A stretch of 55,000 nucleotides of DNA from Tubiluchus corallicola (taxonomy: Eukaryota > Priapulida > Priapulimorpha > Priapulimorphida > Tubiluchidae), in the NCBI GenBank assembly GCA_030141605.1, contig JAQGDQ010000113.1, positions 207,501-262,500 of the forward strand. Direction: 5' to 3'. Below are positions 47,186-55,000 of the stretch, piece by piece. The notes under the pieces are model-generated. The model had not been told where the DNA came from and did no database searches. It saw only the letters and a program-made list of their open reading frames with translations. The translations under genes were made by a program, and so were the position numbers. How positions within the stretch are numbered: position 1 is the first letter of the stretch; the number at the start of each line of letters is the position of its first letter.

Positions 47186-49459
47186 AGTGGACCACGCTCA
47201 CCAGCTTAGTTAGCAGACTGAGTACTGAGCATGCAGACAGTACATTTGAATTTTAAGCTAATGCATGCTAGTTAACCACAAAAAGTCTCTTATTGTAACT
47301 GACCGTAACTAATAGGCATATAAATTAAAAGTTGTTTGTTGTTAAGAAAAATGCAACTAGTAAAAATCAGACAAATATTTGTGACCCAAGGTCGAACTTT
47401 TTCTCAAAGATATCTAAGCTACGTGATTTATAGGTTATAACTTTGACCGTTGTGCTCTTTAGTTTATATCATGCTGTGACGTTTAATTTTTAGTGCATAT
47501 CACGCTGTGATGATGCGTGTCAAGTTATTTTTCTGGCTGTAAGATTACTTGAACATGAACTTTTGCTAGCGATACAAAATGAGTGTTTTCTTAATGACAT
47601 TAAAAGCAAGAGGAATCCTGATATTTAGGGCAAAATCATTATCAAATAACAAAATTTCAGGATTATCAAAAGCTTCTACAGAGAAAAAAAAGAAAAAAAA
47701 CAAATTATGTAAGTATGTTATAATAAAAATACAGCAAATTGGGTATTACTTTTTATAAAGTTAACTGGTATAACTGTATACCAAAGGTTGATGATTGAAA
47801 AAATAAAATACGTTTATATAAAAAAGCGTTATACTACTAGGTGAGCTTTTGCCTATTTACAGGAGTCAGGATAAAACTGCTTGAGGTGGGTTGGCAAAGT
47901 GTAAATAAAAATTCTGTCTTTGTACATGTTAATCATTTCTAATTATCATGTTTAGTCAGAAGAGATGTCACATTAATAAATAAACTGACCTTCGTGTAAT
48001 ATTATATTAGTGTTGTTAATAAATGCAGCGTGTGAATAATGATTTCATTGGCCCTTAGAATATGATAATTTTATAGCATATTAAATACCTTTTGTGCTTT
48101 TTCGGCATGTTGAGTGACATTATACCCTTATAATTTTGATCATTTTTCGTCATGGAATGCATTTCGCAACTCCGTAATTAGATGGACACCAGCGCCTGCA
48201 TCTCGGAAACGCGTTGCTCAAAAAACTGGTGCTGTACCTCTCATTTCAAAGGTGCTCAGTTGTGACGTTGTCCACACGTTCGTGAATTCATGCTTAAGCA
48301 TACTAAACTTAAAATTTGCCCAAGTCTTGTATATCATACCAAGTGTTTTACAGTTACAATGCACTTCAATTTTCATTTTCGCAAACACGTGCAATACGCT
48401 CGTAGAATGTTTGTGTTATTGAAAATTATGTTCAGTTGTGACGCCATCATTAGCTGGGCTCTCCAGCCTTTAATTAAGTGTTAACATATTACGTAATTAT
48501 CAAAATCGCTTTGGTATCATTATAGCTACTTTAAAATGGGGTGTGTTATGCAAAATCGTTTGAGCAAGTTCACACAATCATTCTGGTACCTTAATTAGAT
48601 ATTCACAAAACGAAGAGTTTGTGCTCAAGTTAATCTCTCGTAAAAGAGTAATGTTTTACTTAGTTTACTTTGTAAATGACTCCTTTCAAATTCCTAGTGA
48701 AATTACTTACACCAAAAAGCTAAGCTGTTCCAATTACGTAATTTTTTAGAATTAGTTTTTGAAATGTAAAACCAAATGTGCAACCAAGGATGTCATTTTC
48801 TTTAACTTAGAGTTATAGTGAAATTGTGATGTACAAGACGTTTTTTGGAGTACAGTCATCTTCTTACTATGTGTGAAAGATAATATATACGAAAACTTGG
48901 AGGGTAAGATGAATAGGTGGATAAACACGTCTGCCTCACAACGACGGTTCCACTTTCCCAGCTGCAGGTATAGAAAGTAAAAGTGAAACTATGTAAAGAA
49001 CGCTCATTTCCGTTACTACTATGCCAGCAGGTACAAACTGTGAAAAGTTGTTTACGTGTGCATGTGAGTCACAAGTAGCAATAAATAATCATAGGTGTGA
49101 TAATAGTGGCGTGAAATTTTGAGTCACCTTAATTTTTTGCATTTTTAAGGTGCCAAAGATATTTTTCGAATTCTCCTTAAGCACGTTGGTTTTTTTTTGT
49201 CGAAAGATATCCAGTATCAGTTTAATCTGTCCCTTGACCGTTTCCAGGTGACATGATTCTGGCAGCCAGTCAGTGAGTTAGTTAATTTATCACTAATTTT
49301 GCATTTTGTAACGTAAATTGTGGTTTATAATAAAAAATTAAATTAAAAAAAATCAGTCATTCAATCGAGAAGTGTATTTGTTTTCAGTCAGTCATTAATC
49401 GGACGGTTCGCCAATCGGCCTGTCATTTAAACTCATTCAGTAAGTCAGCAAAATAATTA

Positions 49460-49565
49460 TTCCCTCAGCAAGCTAGCCAGTCGATCGGTCGGTCGGCTGG
49501 TCGGTCGGTCAGTCAGTGACTCAGTCAGTCAGTCAGCCAAAACGCTAGTCACTCAGTCAGTTACC
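49460..49565. repeat. (GGTC/AGTC)n tetranucleotide tract
   Basis: TCGG units give way to TCAG units, with more scattered ones from 49385. Old and imperfect. Confidence 0.85.
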
Positions 49566-52215
49566 AATACCTACTCATCGCCAAAAAGTGCTATATTAGT
49601 GGCAATTTTATAAGCGAGAAAAATAGGTTTCAAAACAAGCTAGAAGCCTAATGTAGTTCTTCAATGTTAATCAATGGCAAGCTACTTTGGAGGCCTATAC
49701 AAAGTTTTAAGTAGCTTCTCAGTTACCATTCCATTTCTTATTCTAATTCAATAGAGAAACAAATTCGTAAATAAATTATTCCTTCATTCATTTCCAAATT
49801 TAAATTACACGCACCAAAATTAATATACAATCTACCAAGTCAGCAAGCAGCAGATAATTGGTATTACGCCTTTATTCTGTTGATAAAGGCCAGCAACCGG
49901 CTGAACAATTATTGATAATCACACGCTAATTTTTTCTATGGCAATTAATGTCAGCTCAATAATAAAGTAATCTTTTTCTGCACCTTATCATAAGCGTGCA
50001 GTATAACCTAAACTAGTATAAACTAATCAGCCTTTTCAAGCGCATATCTTAGAGAAAACTTCAGCATATAAATTGCTTCATTCTTTTTAACAAAGCCACT
50101 TTTGTAAGGAAACTTCACAATGATGTTAAAACGCAAAGGACAAGGCGGAGGGGTCACTACGTAAAACAAAACAGATTAGCTGCTACGTTTGTGCATGTTA
50201 GTTTTATTATTATTATAACATCCCGATTATTGTGACAAAATATTTTCAAAGTCACTTTGGCGTTTGGTTAAAGAAGCACTATAAACAATTTGGAGGTGAA
50301 CTGGATAAGAAAGACAGTATTTTAGAAGTGGTAATAAGTTTCCATAAGGTTGTTAAGTTGCTGTCTAAGTACGATTATCTGAACATTAATAATTATTTAA
50401 TTAGCCGAATTCGTTTCAACATAGTGACCAAGTCACTCGGGTATTACCTCATTAATACCATTCTGAATATTCGTAATGAAAAAACTGAAATTTAATTTAA
50501 CATTTTATTATGTTCTCAAACAATTTATTACTAAAACTTTAACGCCTGTCACTAAAAATACCCTTTTATCCCTATTCGTTAGTGACTAAATCGTTAGAAA
50601 TTGCAAATATCTGACAGTAATGACTGAAAGTATCATCGCAGGATGGCCTTTGCGTAATTAATACTCAATTTTATTCAAATCAGAATATTTTTACGCTTAA
50701 TTTACTTATGTTATGTGTCACTGGCATGAAAAATGTCGTGTAATCAATTAAAATTTTTGAAAATTTAGCAAGGTTATATCATTTTCGTTTATTACTTTTT
50801 CAAGACCTTTGCCAAATCGTCAAACATTCATATATAAAACATCTGTTTTCTAGTACTTAATTACAAAACCGTGACAGATAGTCTAATTTAGTTCCATGGC
50901 AAATGTAAATTTATGAGTATGAAATTTCACTTTATTGCATAATTTTAACAACAATATAATGCTGGAAAGGTATTACGCAACGTGTATATAAATGCTTAGG
51001 GTGGGAAGATTCCATGACGATAATCTTTAGATCTTTAGAATTTTATTTTCGCTTCACGACACATAAACAAATAAAATAATCTTTGATAATAGACATATAA
51101 ACAAGTGCTGACAAATTATAAACAAGAATACTGTAGATAAAATAAAAATGCTACTTAAACACAACAACACCACCACATTATAAGCATTAATTTTTACCGA
51201 AAATCTATGCGCTTTAAAGTGATCCTTAAAATGCGTTTGCTAAGAATCACTTTAAAGTGTATAATACGGCTTTATTCTTTTCTTGTGCCATTTAGGCCTA
51301 CAGTACGATACTAGATACTTTCGATATTTTATGAACTTCGATTATTAACTCGTTCTTTAATGAAGCGTGCAAAGTTTTATTATTGGGAAGTTGGATACCG
51401 GGCACACAGTTGTAAACAGTTAGAGCAGTTATAAATATCGAAAAAAGTAAGCGGTATTGAGCAATCACACATTCAAACAACTTGGTCTATTAAGTTGCAC
51501 TTAAGACATTTTGTATTGAAAATATCTGCAAAATACGTGTTATCCTACATAAACAGTATTTTAAGTAAGTTCGGAAGGCATTTTTAAGAACAATGTTACA
51601 AGATTCTGTTCGAAAGCATTTTTCCGAGAGAATACAAAAGATAATTTAGAATACAAAAAATGGCAGGTTGTAATGTTATAGAGCCTAAGCATTCATTGGT
51701 GCGTTCAGCAATTATTTATTACATACGAAAGATTAAATCAGAATCACATAAACTGTGAAAATCCTTGTAGAGAAATAAAAATGGCTATTGTAATGCTCTA
51801 TTATAAAGCTTTCTTATCGTACCGCTGGCTGTGTGGAATGTATGACTGGCACCATTTGCTTTTTCAATTAAAAAAGCATAGAGAAGGCACCGACGAGCAC
51901 TGGTCATATAAATAACTCACAGGCTTTGTCGCTTCAATCTCTTAGGTTGCTGACTTTTGATCCTTGGAAGTTTAAGCCTACCGTGCGGGAGTAAGTCAGA
52001 GACATTGTCTGCGATTTAATCACATAATGAGATTTCATAACCAGATAAAAAACAGCCCAATGTGGCGTAAGTGAATCAACGCGTAACCCCAACTTTAAGT
52101 TTTCAACGCCGTTTGTGGGAAGATCTTTTTGCGGGACATTATTTTGATAACCATTGCACACAATTTTGCTAGTTATATACTATAATTTAATTTTATATTT
52201 AGGGCGCCCGATCGG

Positions 52216-52595
52216 CAGGGCCGGGTTATGTGGCCCCGAAACTAAAGAAATTAGCTGGCCCCCTCAGACGGAGCCACCTCACTTGCTCGCACTCGTCTCG
52301 AATATTCTTATTTGTGATATATTTCAGCAAGATTTGCATAACTGTGGCCCCGTATTTCAAATAAAGGGCTTCAAAGTGTGGCCCTTATCTCAAATAAAAG
52401 GCGACAAACAGAGAGCCTTTATGCAAATGAAGAGCCACTTTAATGATGGATTTTCAAACTTCCTGGCCGCCTTTCTTCTAAAGTTGAAATTTTATTTTAA
52501 GTTATATGAATTATTCAGCAATGCTAAGTATGCCCCCCGAACTTGAGAAGCCCTAGGCTGCAGCTTATACTAGCCTATAGGGTATTCCAGCCCTG
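52216..52595. mobile_element. hAT-type MITE, 380 bp, with 8-bp target duplication
   Basis: The left end CAGGGCCGGGTTA matches the inverted right end CAGGGCTGGAATA. It is flanked by CCGATCGG (52208-52215) and CCAATCGG (52596-52603), 7 of 8 identical. CAGGG ends plus an 8-bp duplication are the hAT hallmark. It has higher GC than its surroundings and no transposase frame. Confidence 0.85.
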
Positions 52596-53416
52596 CCAAT
52601 CGGATCCGTTCCTATGGGACCCCAATAAAAATTTCGACGTGGGTTCGTGCAGTTTTCACAATTATTTTTAGTGAAATATCACAGACAGTAAAAGCGCGGC
52701 CTGCTATACAGATGCAGAGGTTTTAAACGCTATGTTTGACTCAGACATATCTCTTGCCGACATATGTCATTAAATATTCGAAAAAAACAATTGTGAAATT
52801 TGATAAATGTTACATTTAGTGGTATACCAGCCAGTAAAATACGTATTCTGTGTCAACAATAACGTCAAACATATTTTTTTAATTTGCAATAAGAACGATG
52901 TGTAGCAAACAGAAGGCTAAAAATAAAATATTTACGTACGTTGCTTTTCCTAATTTAGTTTTGCGTTTATGATTTGAACTATATCATATTCATTAATGCT
53001 CGGAAGCAGTGTTGACAAGCCACTACAATAGCTGTGCCTAGTTTTTTCTTGGATTAACTTCTGTGTTTACTTGTCTTGAGGGGTTTCTGACAATTATTTT
53101 ATTTTAGAATTCTGCCAGCCCAATGTCTGCAATAGATGTAATGGGTATATGATGCTGATGATGTTCATTCAGTTTTCTTTGCTTGGAACTTTGAATATAT
53201 AATGTGGAATTTGGATCAAATCTTTGAAAAAACAAATTTCGTTCACAGTAACAGTAATATTTCATTCGCTGGTCCAATTTTCAAATTGGGGTCTAATACA
53301 TAGATGCAAGTCGCGTTTAACCCCGCCCAACTTGATGAAGTAACACATGTTCTCACAAACTCCCTCGCTGCAAGTGCTTCCAAAATATAAATAAACTAAA
53401 AAAAACACGGAAAAAA

Positions 53417-53748
53417 TTGCTACTAGTAAGTTTAGGACAGGTAAATTTGGTCCTAGAAATTTTGGTATGAGGAAATTTTGATACAGGGAAAAATTGTTGC
53501 TAGGAATTTTTGGTACATCAAAATTTTAGCACTGGGAAAATTATTGGGTACAGAGAGAATGTGGTGCCGGTAAAATTTAATACAGCATTGGCGAAATTTT
53601 GTCAAGCAGTACGTAGTAGTACAAGGTGAAAATGGTACAGAATACGTTTGGTATTAGGAAAAATTAGTACTAGAAAAGTTTAATTGGTACTAGGAAAATA
53701 TGGTGCAGAGAAAATATGGTACAAGCAAAGTTTGGCACTATGAAAACA
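53417..53748. repeat. Degenerate minisatellite, about 19-20 bp unit
   Basis: Many variants of TTTGGTACTAGGAAAA follow each other with drift, over about 330 bases. Confidence 0.8.
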
Positions 53749-54258
53749 CCTTTTTTATAAAGCCTCTAAATGATTACACGTCTAAGATCATACTAGACAT
53801 TACAAATGATCGTCTAAAAAACTTATATAAACAACAAGGGTTTAAACAACATAAGTTAATTACACCAGATAAACTGTGAATAATAATTAAGAGGTCTACC
53901 ACAGACTGGATCTTCAACCTTAACATACGTTAATGCAATAGCAGCGTTTGGCAATCTCTTGTAACAGCATAAAATCTTTAATTAAAAAATGGGAAACTAA
54001 TTATCTTGGGAAAGACAGCATTTTTATTAATTCGCACGTTTCAGCTCATGTTATCTACCTAGCAGAGAGAGATTTTTTCAGTGCCGGGTTTGTTTGAGTT
54101 TTTGTTTGGAAAAACTGATAAATCTGACTATTTCTAATCTTTCCAGGCACTATACGTCTACATACCTATTACTCAAGGTTTCTGTTTCACCACTATAATG
54201 TCTCTGTACTACTGCTAGACAAATTTTAATTGCAGCAATCTTGAATGGCCTAAGAAAT

Positions 54259-54411
<153 letters not shown>

Positions 54412-55000
54412 GTTATTATAATAATACACACTTGACCTTAACTCTTGCAGTATATTTCAATGTATTTTCTACCTGTGTTTGTGAGCCGCTTTTGTTGGGC
54501 AACTCAGGCGAAGGAGAGGGAAGACAAAAGGAGAGCTAACTGGCCGTCGTGAGGTCGTACCCCCGCTGATTAATTGATGTTTTGGGATCTGTGTATTAGA
54601 ACTCAGTCAGAAGTATTTGTATGTAAACTATGGTGGTTAGACGAGGGTTAATGACTTTGTTTACTTCAGTTTACCATACTGGTAGATAATGATGTGAACT
54701 TATTTTGCCTCTGTGTTAGTTCCAATAAAAACTGAAAATTTTGCTGAGCTGCAAGAGGCCGAGTGTGCACGTTAACAACGTCTGCATTTTTCAAGTTTTT
54801 ATCTGGATCATCAAGTTGTTATTCAGTTTGCAAAGAACTTAACATAGTATTGCGAAGTTAAAAAATATCTGAAAGAAATTTACACATGCATATTTCTATT
54901 TACACATACAACACACATACAGGAAAGTTCACCATTTAAGGTCGCTAAAATAAAAGTTGCTAGTGCAAGTTTTGCTGAGGAATGCTGGATTTACGGCTTA

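Noticed and set aside
50232-50495. 87-codon basic/hydrophobic frame
   Set aside because: No Met start or splice context of note and no recognisable family; compatible with chance in AT-rich DNA.
52154-52546. 130-codon frame
   Set aside because: Coincides with the hAT MITE, which has no transposase similarity.
54470-54600. Island of higher GC near the right edge, considered as an RNA gene
   Set aside because: No box A/B pair, snRNA or rRNA motif could be identified.

Overview
The window is animal genomic DNA: AT-rich, with short exons between GT...AG introns of a few hundred to a few thousand bases, many microsatellites, tRNA-derived SINEs, a decayed LINE and non-autonomous DNA transposons. 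Nothing is prokaryotic. The gene families (ionotropic glutamate receptors; a secreted NIDO/EGF-like/peritrophin-A protein) point to an invertebrate metazoan. A tunicate or another compact-genome invertebrate would fit, but I cannot prove the phylum from sequence alone.

Three protein genes can be rebuilt exon by exon with matching intron phases. (1) iGluR-A, + strand, 1-7064. Its start lies upstream of the window; the last 524 residues are present: the end of the amino-terminal domain, S1, M1, pore loop, M3, S2, M4 and a basic tail. (2) iGluR-B, + strand, 8790-22302. This is a complete 13-exon model of about 804 residues with signal peptide, ANF-type amino-terminal domain, ligand-binding domain and channel. 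It begins 1.7 kb after iGluR-A in the same direction and shares several intron positions with it, so the pair looks like an old tandem duplication that has diverged strongly. (3) Gene C, - strand, 44280-26178. This is a complete 17-exon model whose exon lengths sum to exactly 886 codons. It encodes an 885-residue secreted protein: signal peptide, NIDO domain, an IPT/TIG-like segment, seven eight-cysteine EGF-like repeats with one 14-residue mini-repeat, and three peritrophin-A (CBM14) chitin-binding domains. iGluR-B and gene C converge on the 22.3-26.2 kb interval.

Layout: 0-7 kb iGluR-A, with a large AAT/AGT microsatellite in one intron; 7-8.8 kb intergenic; 8.8-22.3 kb iGluR-B, whose introns hold a SINE, two related inverted-repeat transposons, a LINE relic, a 21-bp minisatellite and a long CTAT array; 22.3-26.2 kb convergent intergenic DNA with a SINE; 26.2-44.3 kb gene C, with CAT/CAC, ATTAT and CA arrays in introns; 44.3-55 kb no convincing gene, but a third SINE, a 380-bp hAT-type MITE with target-site duplication, minisatellites and an AAT/AAC array.

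The receptors would act at the plasma membrane as glutamate- or glycine-gated channels. Gene C would act outside the cell, perhaps binding chitin or another matrix. I see no reason to link gene C functionally to the receptors. Both receptors carry departures at pore or ligand positions that usually define class, and these are the most interesting biology here.
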